Below are positions 16,342-24,974 of a DNA stretch of 64,000 nucleotides, piece after piece (position 1 is the stretch's first letter; each line of letters opens with the position of its first letter). The notes below the pieces were generated by a model. It was given only the letters and a program-made list of their open reading frames with translations, was not told the DNA's origin and did not search any database. Both the position numbers and the translations under genes were made by a program. Origin of the DNA: Streptomyces varsoviensis (lineage in GTDB: Bacteria; Actinomycetota; Actinomycetes; Streptomycetales; Streptomycetaceae). The stretch spans positions 1 to 64,000 of the forward strand of contig NZ_JOBF01000009.1 in NCBI RefSeq assembly GCF_000718635.1, written 5' to 3'.

Positions 16342-18981
16342 GTGAAGGCCATTCGTCGATTCAGCGTGCGCCCCGTCCTTCCCGAGCCCCTACGACCGCT
16401 CAGCGAACTGGCGCGGAATCTGCGCTGGTCCTGGCATCCCGAGACCCGAGAGCTGTTCCACGCCGTGGACCCCGAGGGCCACCGCGCCGCCGACTGCGAC
16501 CCGCTGCGGCTGCTGGGCACGGTGTCCGCGGGGCGGCTGGCGCAGTTGTCGGGGGACCGCCGCTTCGTGCGCCGGCTCGCGGCGGCCGCCGACGACCTGC
16601 ACGACTACCTGGGCGGCCGGCGCTGGTACCAGGAGCAGAGCGACGACCTGCCGGCGGCCGTCGCCTACTTCTCGCCGGAGTTCGGCGTGACCGGGGCGCT
16701 GCCGCAGTACAGCGGGGGCCTCGGCATCCTCGCCGGGGACCACCTCAAATCCGCCAGTGACCTCGGCGTCCCGCTCGTCGGCGTCGGGCTCCTCTACCGC
16801 CACGGCTACTTCCGCCAGTCCCTGTCCCGCGAGGGCTGGCAGCAGGAGCACTACCCGTTGCTCGACCCGAACGAGCTGCCGCTGGCGCTGCTCCGTGAGG
16901 CCGACGGCCACCCTGTCCAAGTCGCGCTCGCCCTGCCTGGGGGCCGCTCCCTGCGCGCGTACGTCTGGCAGGCGCAGGTCGGGCGGGTGCCCCTGCTGCT
17001 CCTCGACTCGGATGTGGAGGAGAACGATCCGCGCGAACGCGATGTCACCGACCGGCTGTACGGCGGCGGCAGTGAGCACCGGCTGCTCCAGGAGATGCTG
17101 CTGGGCATCGGCGGAGTGCGGGCGGTACGGGCGTACTGCCGGCTCACCGGCCACGCGGCGCCGGAGGTGTTCCACACCAATGAGGGGCACGCGGGGTTCC
17201 TGGGGCTGGAGCGCATCCATGAACTGGCCGCCGAGGGGCTGGAGTTCGCCCCGGCGCTGGAAGCCGTACGGGCGGGGACGGTGTTCACGACGCACACGCC
17301 CGTACCGGCGGGCATCGACCGCTTCGACAGGGAGCTGGTGGCCCGGCACTTCGGGGGCGGCGCCGAGCTGCCGGACATCGACATCGAGCGGGTGCTGGCG
17401 CTCGGCCTGGAGACGTATCCCGGCGGCGATCCGAACTGCTTCAACATGGCCGTCATGGGGCTGCGCCTCGCGCAGCGGGCCAATGGCGTGTCCACGTTGC
17501 ACGGCGAGGTGAGCCGGCGAATGTTCGCGGGGCTGTGGCCCGGCTTCGACGCGGCGGAGGTGCCGATCACGTCCGTGACCAACGGGGTGCACGCGCCGAC
17601 GTGGGTCGCGCCGGAGGTGTTCCGGCTCGGCGCCCGGCAGATCGGCGCGGGGCGTACGGAGGACGCGCTGGCGGTGGGCGGGTCCGAGCGCTGGGACGCG
17701 GTGGCCGACATCCCCGACGGCGAGATCTGGGAGCTGCGCCGCTCGCTGCGCGAACAGCTCGTGGCCGAGGCGCGCGAACGGCTCGCCGCGTCCTGGCGGG
17801 AGCGCGGCGCGGGCACGGCCGAACTGGGCTGGATCGACGGGGTGCTGGACCCGGACGTCCTGACGATCGGCTTCGCGCGCCGCGTCCCCTCGTACAAGCG
17901 GCTGACGCTGATGCTCCGCGACCGGGACCGGTTGATGGAGCTGCTGCTCCACCCCGAGCGGCCCGTCCAGATCGTCGTGGCGGGCAAGGCCCACCCGGCG
18001 GACGACGGCGGCAAGCGGCTCGTACAGGAACTGGTGCGCTTCGCGGACGACCCGCGCGTACGGCACCGCATCGTCTTCCTGCCCGACTACGGGATGACGA
18101 TGGCGCAGAAGTTGTACCCCGGTTGCGACATTTGGCTCAACAATCCGCTCCGCCCGCTGGAGGCGTGCGGCACCAGCGGGATGAAGGCGGCGTTGAACGG
18201 CTGCCTCAACCTATCGGTTCTGGACGGGTGGTGGGAGGAGTGGTACGAACCGGACTTCGGCTGGTCCATTCCGACGGCGGACGGGGCGGCCGTCGACCAC
18301 GACCGCCGCGACGACCTGGAGGCGGCGGCGCTGTACGAGCTGCTGGAGGAGCGGATCGCGCCGCGCTTCTACGAGCGGGGCGCGGGCGGGCTGCCGGAGC
18401 GGTGGATCGACATGGTCCGCCGGACGCTGGTCACCCTGGGGCCGAAGGTGCTGGCGGGGCGGATGGTGCGGGAGTATGTGCAGCAGCTCTACGCCCCCGC
18501 CGCCCGCGCCCACCGCGCCCTCGACCCGGCCACCGCGCGCGAACTGGCCGACTGGAAGGCGCGGGTGCGCGACGCGTGGGCGGGCGTGGCCGTCGACCAC
18601 GTGGAGACGGCGGCGACCTCGACGCCGGCGGCGGGCGTCAACGGCACGGCCGAACTCGGCTCCACCCTCGCCCTGCGCGTCCGCGTCGCCCTCGGCGGCC
18701 TGACCCCCAGCGACGTCGAGGTCCAGGCGGTAGCGGGCCGCGTCGACGAGTCCGACCGCATCACCGACCCCACCACCGTCCCCCTCAAGCCCACCACCGG
18801 CCCCGACCTCGACGCCACCTGGCTCTACGAAGGCCCCCTCCCCCTCAACCGCACCGGCCCCTACGGCTACACCGTCCGCATCCTCCCCTCCCACCCCCTC
18901 CTCGCCGCCCCCGCCGAACTCGGCCTCATCGCCTTCCCGGCAGAGGCCACGGGGGAGGCGGCGGGGGTGCTGATGAGGTGA
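16342..18981 (+). CDS. glgP: Alpha-glucan phosphorylase GlgP
   Basis: An 879-residue PLP-dependent GT35 enzyme releasing glucose-1-phosphate from alpha-glucan. It starts with the DUF3417 module typical of actinobacterial GlgP (LRPLSELARNLRWSWHPETR). Key segments are YFSPEFGVTGALPQYSGGLG, FHTNEGHAGFLGLERIHEL, FTTHTPVPAGIDRF, VTSVTNGVHAPTWVAPE-like, RRVPSYKRLTLMLRD, and the PLP site LEACGTSGMKAALNG whose Lys binds the cofactor. The C-terminal ~150 residues are a DUF-type extension seen in this subfamily. GTG 16342 is chosen because the conserved domain begins there; the reading frame is open much further upstream through repeats. It diverges from the glgE side of the locus. Confidence 0.95.
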   Translation: MKAIRRFSVRPVLPEPLRPLSELARNLRWSWHPETRELFHAVDPEGHRAADCDPLRLLGTVSAGRLAQLSGDRRFVRRLAAAADDLHDYLGGRRWYQEQSDDLPAAVAYFSPEFGVTGALPQYSGGLGILAGDHLKSASDLGVPLVGVGLLYRHGYFRQSLSREGWQQEHYPLLDPNELPLALLREADGHPVQVALALPGGRSLRAYVWQAQVGRVPLLLLDSDVEENDPRERDVTDRLYGGGSEHRLLQEMLLGIGGVRAVRAYCRLTGHAAPEVFHTNEGHAGFLGLERIHELAAEGLEFAPALEAVRAGTVFTTHTPVPAGIDRFDRELVARHFGGGAELPDIDIERVLALGLETYPGGDPNCFNMAVMGLRLAQRANGVSTLHGEVSRRMFAGLWPGFDAAEVPITSVTNGVHAPTWVAPEVFRLGARQIGAGRTEDALAVGGSERWDAVADIPDGEIWELRRSLREQLVAEARERLAASWRERGAGTAELGWIDGVLDPDVLTIGFARRVPSYKRLTLMLRDRDRLMELLLHPERPVQIVVAGKAHPADDGGKRLVQELVRFADDPRVRHRIVFLPDYGMTMAQKLYPGCDIWLNNPLRPLEACGTSGMKAALNGCLNLSVLDGWWEEWYEPDFGWSIPTADGAAVDHDRRDDLEAAALYELLEERIAPRFYERGAGGLPERWIDMVRRTLVTLGPKVLAGRMVREYVQQLYAPAARAHRALDPATARELADWKARVRDAWAGVAVDHVETAATSTPAAGVNGTAELGSTLALRVRVALGGLTPSDVEVQAVAGRVDESDRITDPTTVPLKPTTGPDLDATWLYEGPLPLNRTGPYGYTVRILPSHPLLAAPAELGLIAFPAEATGEAAGVLMR

Positions 18982-19176
18982 CGGGTGGGGCCGGATGGTA
19001 GGGAGATAAACTGCCGACGGCGGGAGACGAGGCGTCGGCCGGCGGGGCCCGGGCCACGTGGTGGCGGAGCAGGTCGGGCCACGAGGCCACATCATGACCC
19101 GATGCGTCTCATGCCGGGGACGGGCCAGGTCACGGCGCCGCGCATTTCGCGACCGGAGCGGCCAAGGGGGCCTGGA

Positions 19177-19692
19177 ATGAGATCACAAGCCGCTGCCGAC
19201 GCTGTCGCACCCGCCCCGCTGCCCTTCCTCGGAACCAGTTGGTACCGGCGCGGGCTGGGCTACTGGACACGCCGGGCGGCGATGGTCGGCGGTCTGCTGC
19301 TGGGGCTCTTGCTGCTGGGCGCCGTCATGACGGCCGTCTACCGCGGCATCGTCGCCGGCCTCCCGCCGGCCCCGCGCCTGCTGTGCGACATCGCCCAGGC
19401 GGTCGCCTGCTGCGTATGCCTGGTGTGGGGCTGGAAGTCGGCGCGCGGACAGGTGCTGCGGCAACGCCTGGACCCGCCCGCGCCCGAACAGGCATGGCAG
19501 CGGCGGCGGGCGGAGTCCCGGCGGGGCACGGCGCTCGCCGTCGGCGGACGCGTCGTCGCGCTGGTCGCGATGCCGGTGCTGCCGGCGGCGGTGGCGTACC
19601 TGATCGGCATGGTCTGCGCGGGCATGTTCGTCCGCGAACTGCCCATCGAGATCGGCGCGCGCCGCGCCCTGGCGGAGGCGCGCCGCGCGTAG
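19177..19692 (+). CDS. Small four-helix membrane protein, paralog A
   Basis: A 171-residue protein with about four membrane helices in two pairs. It shares a clear pattern with the proteins at 19715-20356 and 22584-23087: PFLGTSWYRRGLGYWTRR near the N-terminus, a central PPAPEQAWQRRRAESRR segment, GRVVALVAMPVLPAAVAY, and a C-terminal VRELPIEIGARRALAEA. I do not recognise a named family. The third paralog overlaps the end of a WXG gene, so a role as an immunity or accessory protein of that cassette is a reasonable but untested idea. The 195 bases upstream hold no gene. Confidence 0.82.
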   Translation: MRSQAAADAVAPAPLPFLGTSWYRRGLGYWTRRAAMVGGLLLGLLLLGAVMTAVYRGIVAGLPPAPRLLCDIAQAVACCVCLVWGWKSARGQVLRQRLDPPAPEQAWQRRRAESRRGTALAVGGRVVALVAMPVLPAAVAYLIGMVCAGMFVRELPIEIGARRALAEARRA

Positions 19693-19714
19693 GGGCCGGC
19701 GGCCGTACGGGCGG

Positions 19715-20356
19715 TCAGGCGCGCGGCGGCCTGCCGTGGCGGCGGCGGTAGGCGGGGGTGCCGTGGCGGCGGGTGGCTCGGTTGTGGGGGATGAGGGCGG
19801 CGGCTTCCTCGGCTCGTGCCGCTTCCGCCGCCTCGTGTTCGCGCACCCGCCGCTCGTAGTCCAGCCGGGCCCCGATCTCGGCCGGAGTGAAGCGGACGAA
19901 CGCCGCGGACGCCACCTCTCCGATCCCGAACGCCACCACGGCCGGCAGCACCGGCACCGCCACGACCAGCAGCCATCGGCTGTTCAGGGCGTCACTGCCC
20001 CGCCGCCCGCCCCGGCCGCGCGCCGCCCGGGCCTCCTTGGGCGTCGGCGGCGGGGACGGGGGCCTGCGCCGGTGGCGTACGAAGCCGCAGCCGAGCCCGG
20101 CCACGGCCAGTACGGCCTGCGTGACGTCGAGCCCCCGGTGGAAGGACGCCGAGAACGCGAACGCCCCCACGAACCCCTCGTAGAAGGCGCCCGCCACCGC
20201 CGCCGCGAAGCCCATCAGCACAAGCTGGAAGAGGCCCACGGCCACCCGCCGCAGCCAGTACCCGGCACCCCGGGCGACCCACGTCGTCCCCCAGAAGGGG
20301 ACGGGCTCCGGCTCCACGGGGGCGTGCGGGACGACTGGCATTACCGGGCTGCTCAT
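19715..20356 (-). CDS. Small four-helix membrane protein, paralog B
   Basis: A 213-residue protein of the same family as its neighbours: PFWGTTWVARGAGYWLRR, central PPPTPKEARAARGRGGRR, then VVAVPVLPAVVAFGIGEVAS and VRFTPAEIGARLDYERRV. It has an extra charged C-terminal tail of ~45 residues (Ala/Glu-rich, then Arg/His-rich). About four membrane helices are predicted by eye. It is convergent with paralog A (22-base gap) and divergent from the WXG operon. Function unknown. Confidence 0.82.
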   Translation of the reverse strand: MSSPVMPVVPHAPVEPEPVPFWGTTWVARGAGYWLRRVAVGLFQLVLMGFAAAVAGAFYEGFVGAFAFSASFHRGLDVTQAVLAVAGLGCGFVRHRRRPPSPPPTPKEARAARGRGGRRGSDALNSRWLLVVAVPVLPAVVAFGIGEVASAAFVRFTPAEIGARLDYERRVREHEAAEAARAEEAAALIPHNRATRRHGTPAYRRRHGRPPRA

Positions 20357-20504
20357 TTCAAGGGGGCGGGGAGGGGCCGGTACACCGTGTCATAGCTGAC
20401 GGGTTCTGTCCGTCGCCCTCTGGCGAGCCGTTCGATGATCTCCCGGCACGGGACCGGCAACTGGTCAATGGGGGGTCAATGGGTGGCCAGAAATCGACCA
20501 AAGG

Positions 20505-20536
20505 TTGGCATGAATTCAGCATGCACGCATAACTAT
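20505..20536 (+). promoter_or_regulatory. Candidate promoter of WXG operon
   Basis: TTGGCA (20505-20510) and TAACTAT (20530-20536) are separated by 19 bases, in an AT-rich stretch unlike its surroundings and ~95 bases before the first gene of the operon. The spacing is one or two bases longer than ideal for a housekeeping promoter. Confidence 0.4.
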
Positions 20537-20628
20537 GGGCGGAATTCGGCGGATGCCGGAGCGAGTGGCGAAGTTACCTTGAGGCGCGATCCGGCGCGTG
20601 ATGTCACGCGCGAGAGGAGAAGAGCCGC

Positions 20629-21027
20629 ATGGGGGAACAAGTGGCGTCCCGAATCCTCGACTATTTCGCAGTCGAGCCGCCGACGGCAGCCCAACAGGGC
20701 GTGCCCGCCTATTCCACGCCGGTATTCGTGCCGGCGCACCCGCGCTATCCCGAGGGAGGCGGGAAACCCGACATCGCCGTCGAACTCCTGCGGCACGCGG
20801 CCGGGACCGCCGTGCCGGTCGCCTTCACCACCTTGGAAAGGCTCGTCGAGGCGCTGGGCCCGGCCCAGCCCTGGATATCCGTCTCCATCGGCTCGTTCAC
20901 CGAAGCCATGCGGGACGCGAAACTCGCCAAGGTACGGCTCGACCCGGCGATACCGCCCGGCACGGTCAACTGGCGACCCGAAGACCTGGAGACGTACGCG
21001 CGAGGAGCCGCCCAATGGCAGATCTGA
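20629..21027 (+). CDS. SAV_915-family small protein
   Basis: A 132-residue soluble protein matching the pattern of the Streptomyces SAV_915 family, which is distantly SseB-like. A short N-terminal lead is followed by VELLRHAAGTAVPVAFTTLERLVEALGPAQPWI, ending in an acidic helix (WRPEDLETYARGAAQW). GAGGAGAAG precedes the ATG. It is the first gene of a tightly packed operon and overlaps the next gene by 13 bases. SAV_915/SseB-like proteins are often found with secreted WXG-type proteins; the role is unknown. Confidence 0.8.
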   Translation: MGEQVASRILDYFAVEPPTAAQQGVPAYSTPVFVPAHPRYPEGGGKPDIAVELLRHAAGTAVPVAFTTLERLVEALGPAQPWISVSIGSFTEAMRDAKLAKVRLDPAIPPGTVNWRPEDLETYARGAAQWQI

Positions 21028-21317
21028 AAGCCGTGCTCGGCGACCTCAAATCCATGGCCGGGACCTTCCACCGGGAAGCGGGGAACTACCGCAAACTCAA
21101 GGAGAACGTCTCCCCGCCCATCGTCAGCGGCGGCGACCCCGGACTGGACCACGCGATCGTCTCCATGGCCGACATCATCATCGCCATGCACACCGGCTTC
21201 GCCGACCGCCTCGACGACCACGGCGACAAGGTCCACGAGGCGCACGACTCCTACCAGCGCCATGACATCGATGTGCACGGACTGTTCGAAGACCTGATGA
21301 AGGACGAGAAGCGCTGA
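21015..21317 (+). CDS. ESX/Lap-like helical small protein
   Basis: A 100-residue protein predicted to be almost all helix (DLKSMAGTFHREAGNYRKL ... DHAIVSMADIIIAMHTGFADRLDDHG). The length and two-helix shape fit ESX/WXG100-like or Lap-type partner proteins of type VII secretion substrates, although no W-x-G is present in the turn. It overlaps the gene before by 13 bases and the WXG gene after by 1 base. It is probably a partner or targeting factor of the product of 21317-22606. The function is inferred from size, shape and position only. Confidence 0.78.
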   Translation: MADLKAVLGDLKSMAGTFHREAGNYRKLKENVSPPIVSGGDPGLDHAIVSMADIIIAMHTGFADRLDDHGDKVHEAHDSYQRHDIDVHGLFEDLMKDEKR

Positions 21318-22606
21318 TGGGCGAGAGCTGGGTCGGTGGCGACATCGGCGGCATTCGCCATATGGGCGAGGCGTACAAAAAGGCCAAGAGCGACCTCGAA
21401 GGCGTCGTGAAACCCCTCGAAGGCGCGGTGAACGGGCTCGCCTCGGACGCCGGCTGGAAAGGTGAGGCGGCCGAGAGCTTCCGGGGCGCGTGGAGCGAGG
21501 ACTCCATGACGGCGGGCGCCTTCGCGAGTCTCGTGCACTCCACGGGCGAGATCCTCACCAAACTCGCCGACGACCTCTCGGCCGCCGAGACCGCGCTGAA
21601 GAACGCCGAGGACGTGGCGGTCCGCGCCGGTGTGCCGATGAAGGCCAAGGGAGTGCCCAACGACTTCCTGCACAACGACCCGCCGTCGGCCGACGAGAAG
21701 AAGACCATCGCCGCGATGAAGGAGTACGCGACGGTCCGCAAGGAGGTGCTGCACACCGCGCAGCGCGCCCGCATCGTCGCCGCCGACAAGCTGCGCGGGC
21801 TGTACAAGCAGGTCACGGACCCGGTCTCGCCCGGCGACAAGACCACGCTCGCCGACTACGTCCGGGGCCTGTACGCGTACGACGCCGAGGACGCGCGGGC
21901 GGGCGGCAACGAGGCGCGCACCAAGATCGACGAGGCGAAGAAGGCGGAGACCGAGGCCAAGAAGGAGCTCCGCGCGGAACGCAAGGTGTACCAGCAGCAG
22001 GGGCGCGCCCTGCCCAAGGACTTCGCGCCGAAGGCCGCCTACCGCGACGCGATGGCCCGCGTCGAGAAGCTGGAGACCGATATCGCGCGGGCCGAGCGGG
22101 GCAGTACGGCGCTCCCGTACGACCGGGCCCTGAACGTCAAGGTCACGGACGCGGCCAAGCTGCTGCGCGCGGGCGAGGGCCTGGAGAAGCTGCCGGACTT
22201 CCTCAAGGAGATACCGGTGCTCGACGTCGCCGCCGCGGGCGCCTGCGGCATCCTGGAGGCCTCCGACGACCACGACAAGGGCTGGTCCTGGACCCACTCC
22301 GTGGTCGTCGACGGCGGCGCCAACGTCGGCGGCCTGGTCGCCGGCACCGCCGCCACGGCCGGCCTCGTCGCCCTGGCCCCCTTCGACGTGCCGGTGGCCC
22401 TGGCGGCCGGCGTCGGCGGCGGCATCGTCATCGGCGCCACCGGTGTGATCGACCACGCCTTCCACGAGCACTGGAGCGAGGACATCCACAAACACGGCGT
22501 CGTCGGCGGCGTACTGCACGGCAGCGGCCATGTGCTCTCCGAGACCGGCAAGGACTTCAAGCGGCTGGGAGGGGACGTCTGGCATGGCATCAAGAGTCTC
22601 TTCTGA
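21317..22606 (+). CDS. WXG-domain protein with hydrophobic C-terminus (toxin-like)
   Basis: A 429-residue protein. Residues 1-100 form a WXG100-like helical hairpin with W47-K-G49 in the turn. A charged coiled-coil-like region (about 195-260, KIDEAKKAETEAKKELRAER) is followed by a Gly/Ala-rich hydrophobic segment (about 330-380), with GGLVAGTAATAGL and GVGGGIVIGATGV. The end (to LF 429) is His/Gly-rich. There is no signal peptide. This order resembles membrane-active type VII secretion effectors such as LXG proteins with glycine-zipper ends. No enzymatic toxin domain is recognised. It overlaps the small helical gene upstream and a membrane-protein gene downstream (23 bases). No secretion ATPase lies in the window. 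Confidence 0.85.
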   Translation: MGESWVGGDIGGIRHMGEAYKKAKSDLEGVVKPLEGAVNGLASDAGWKGEAAESFRGAWSEDSMTAGAFASLVHSTGEILTKLADDLSAAETALKNAEDVAVRAGVPMKAKGVPNDFLHNDPPSADEKKTIAAMKEYATVRKEVLHTAQRARIVAADKLRGLYKQVTDPVSPGDKTTLADYVRGLYAYDAEDARAGGNEARTKIDEAKKAETEAKKELRAERKVYQQQGRALPKDFAPKAAYRDAMARVEKLETDIARAERGSTALPYDRALNVKVTDAAKLLRAGEGLEKLPDFLKEIPVLDVAAAGACGILEASDDHDKGWSWTHSVVVDGGANVGGLVAGTAATAGLVALAPFDVPVALAAGVGGGIVIGATGVIDHAFHEHWSEDIHKHGVVGGVLHGSGHVLSETGKDFKRLGGDVWHGIKSLF

Positions 22607-23087
22607 CCCGACCACCCCTCCCGCCCTCCCCGGCCTCGGCACCACCTGGTATGAGCGCGGCGCGTCCTACTGGGGGCGGCGGGTCGTTACCGGGGTGCTG
22701 TGGGTGGGTGTCACCGGGCTTGTGTGCTTCCTGGCGGTGAGCCTCTACGGGGGGTTCCGCGACCAACTGCCGGGCCCGGTGCGGGTGGTGTGGGATTGGG
22801 TGCAGGCCGTGGCCGCTTGCGGGGCGTTCGTGTGGGGGTGGCTCGTACAGCGCCGGGGCCATCGCGCGAAACTCGCCGACCCGCCCACACCCCAACAGGC
22901 CTGGGACCGCAAGTCGAGCGAGAAGCGCCGCACCACGGGCCTCGCCGTACTCGGCCGCGTCCTCGCCGTCGTAGCGGCCCCGGTGGCCCCGGCGATCGCC
23001 GCGTTCGCCCTGGGGTGGGTGTGCGCGGTGGTGACCGTACGGGAATACCCGAGCGAGGCCGGCGCCCGGCGGGCCCTTGGGGGGTGA
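22584..23087 (+). CDS. Small four-helix membrane protein, paralog C
   Basis: A 167-residue protein with about four membrane helices in the same family as the products of 19177-19692 and 19715-20356: LGTTWYERGASYWGRR, PPTPQQAWDRKSSEKRR, GRVLAVVAAPVAPAIAAF, VREYPSEAGARRAL. The start codon lies inside the last 23 bases of the WXG gene, so the two are co-translated. That position is typical of an immunity gene behind a toxin gene, but no immunity family is recognised. The alternative is a general accessory membrane protein. Confidence 0.85.
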   Translation: MASRVSSDPTTPPALPGLGTTWYERGASYWGRRVVTGVLWVGVTGLVCFLAVSLYGGFRDQLPGPVRVVWDWVQAVAACGAFVWGWLVQRRGHRAKLADPPTPQQAWDRKSSEKRRTTGLAVLGRVLAVVAAPVAPAIAAFALGWVCAVVTVREYPSEAGARRALGG

Positions 23088-23101
23088 CGGGGGCGGTCGC
23101 T

Positions 23102-24838
23102 TCAAGTCGTCTGGGGCAGGAGGGCGCTGCATTCTTGGGCCACGGTTGCCATGCCCAGGTCCTCTGCTGAGCGGAGGGCTGTGGTGAGGAGGGTGGTGGC
23201 GGTGCGGCGGCTGCCGGGGGCGGGGGTGTGGAGGTGGGCGCGGGCCTCGTCGAGGCGGAGGCGGGCCATGAGCGGGGGAGAGGAGCGGGCCAGGCGCGCG
23301 GCGTGCCAGAAGTGGTGGAGGGCCCGGGCCGGCTCGTTCTCCGCCAGCGCCAGCAGGCCGCTCGCGCGCGACGCCGGGCCCAGCAGTACCGTCGGCCGCC
23401 CCGCCAGCGCCAGTTCCGATGTGTGGGGTGCCAGCCGTTCTCCCAACTGGATTGACAATGGAGGCAGTTGGCTGTCCGCTGGCGCTCTTTGCGCCAGTTT
23501 CGTGTACGCCTCCGCCAGCAGCGTCACCGTCGGCACCGACCAGCCGTGCGGCGGCAGCGTCGTGAAGCCCTTCGTGTCCTGCGCGAACGCCGCCAACTGG
23601 TCCCGCGCCCGGTCGTAGCGGGCCGTCTCGCACAGGGCCAGGATCAGGCCCGCCCGCCACGCCATGCCGTCCGCCAATCCGGAGTCGAACAGTTCCCCCA
23701 CCCGGCCCTGTTCACGCAGCAGCCAGTACGCCTGGCCCAGCCGGGTCCGGCGCAGGGTGTCCGCGGGCACCGTCAAGTCTGCCTCCAGGCGTTCGACGAT
23801 GGCGCGGGACTCGCCGAAGATCCAGTCCGCGGCCTCCTCGAAACGGCCGCGCCACAGGTCCAGCAGCGTGTCCAAGGTGGACTGCTGCCACGTCGTCAGC
23901 GCGCTGCGGCGGCGCGCGGCGTGCGCGCGGTGCCGTTCGACGGTGGCGAGGGCGCTGTCGACGCGGCCGGCCCGGAGCTGGTCGACGGCCAGGGCCACCA
24001 GTGCCTCACCGTGGAAGTGCGCCGAACGGGCCCGCGCCGCCGCGTCCTGAAGCTCCTCCGAGACGGTCAGCAGCTCGGCCGCCGGAGCGAAGTCGTACAG
24101 CCCCCAGCGGCACTCCGTCAGCACCTCGCAGCGGGCCTCCGCGCCGAGGCTGAGCCGGCGCTCCGGCGGCAGGCCGCGCAGTTCCCGCAGCGTACGGGCC
24201 GCCTGCCGCGCCCCCCGCTCTGAATCGGCCGCCATCGACAGCTTCTTCGCCAAGTGCGCGTTGAGCTGGAGCCGCAGCCCGTCGGCCGCCGGGCTCGCGT
24301 CGCCGTCCAGCGCGGCCAGCGCGCCCCGGAGCAGGTGCGGCAGCTCCCGGTCGGCCTGGCCCGGGTCCGACCAGCGGCGCGCGCACCGCACCACGGCGTA
24401 CGCCTGGGCCCGCGCGTCGCCCGCCGCCGTCCGGTACGCCGCCAGATACCAGCGGTCCGCCTCCCGCATAGCCCCGGCCGCGTACCGCGCGTCGCCGCCG
24501 CGGATCAGCCGGTCGAACTCCGCCCCGTACTCCGGCGGGCTCTCCGCCTCGGCCAGCACCGGCCGCCGCTGCGCCGCCGCGCGCGACGGTTGTGAGGGAG
24601 GGAACAGATGTGACGGATGCGGCGACAACGGCGGTACCAGCGCCAGCAGCTCCCCCTCCGCGTCCAGCGCCACATCGCAGCGGAGCGCCAGCTCCCGTGC
24701 GGCCGGCCGGTGGCCGTTCTCCACGCCGTTCAGGTGGCCCTTGCCGTAATGCGTCAGCGCGGCCAGGCCGCTGAGCGAGAGGTTCGCGGCCTCCCGCCGG
24801 CCGCGCAGCGCGTCACCGAACCGCTCGTCCGGCGTCAT
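23102..24838 (-). CDS. HTH-TPR transcriptional regulator
   Basis: A 578-residue regulator with an N-terminal XRE helix-turn-helix (about residues 5-60: FGDALRGRREAANLSLSGLA, THYGKGHLNGVENGHRP) and a long helical C-terminal part made of TPR-like units (about 120-570). This layout occurs in NsdA/BldD-associated and other Streptomyces regulators that sense a peptide or partner through the TPR part. MTPDERFGDA at 24838 is chosen as the start because the HTH begins there; an in-frame start at 24877 is possible. It is convergent with the WXG operon (14-base gap). Targets are unknown. Confidence 0.9.
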   Translation of the reverse strand: MTPDERFGDALRGRREAANLSLSGLAALTHYGKGHLNGVENGHRPAARELALRCDVALDAEGELLALVPPLSPHPSHLFPPSQPSRAAAQRRPVLAEAESPPEYGAEFDRLIRGGDARYAAGAMREADRWYLAAYRTAAGDARAQAYAVVRCARRWSDPGQADRELPHLLRGALAALDGDASPAADGLRLQLNAHLAKKLSMAADSERGARQAARTLRELRGLPPERRLSLGAEARCEVLTECRWGLYDFAPAAELLTVSEELQDAAARARSAHFHGEALVALAVDQLRAGRVDSALATVERHRAHAARRRSALTTWQQSTLDTLLDLWRGRFEEAADWIFGESRAIVERLEADLTVPADTLRRTRLGQAYWLLREQGRVGELFDSGLADGMAWRAGLILALCETARYDRARDQLAAFAQDTKGFTTLPPHGWSVPTVTLLAEAYTKLAQRAPADSQLPPLSIQLGERLAPHTSELALAGRPTVLLGPASRASGLLALAENEPARALHHFWHAARLARSSPPLMARLRLDEARAHLHTPAPGSRRTATTLLTTALRSAEDLGMATVAQECSALLPQTT

Positions 24839-24974
24839 CTCCCCGCCCCCCGACGCCCGTACCGGCCCCCTCGCCAAATATGCCTCGGCGACGGCCGGTT
24901 CCGCCCGCTTTCCTCCGGACCGGGCGAGCCTGGCCGGTACGAACCGGCGCGGGCCGGTCCAGGCTCGTACCGGC

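Noticed and set aside
19177..23087. A full type VII secretion system.
   Set aside because: No EccC-type ATPase, EccD, mycosin or other machinery gene is in the window; only substrate-like genes are present.
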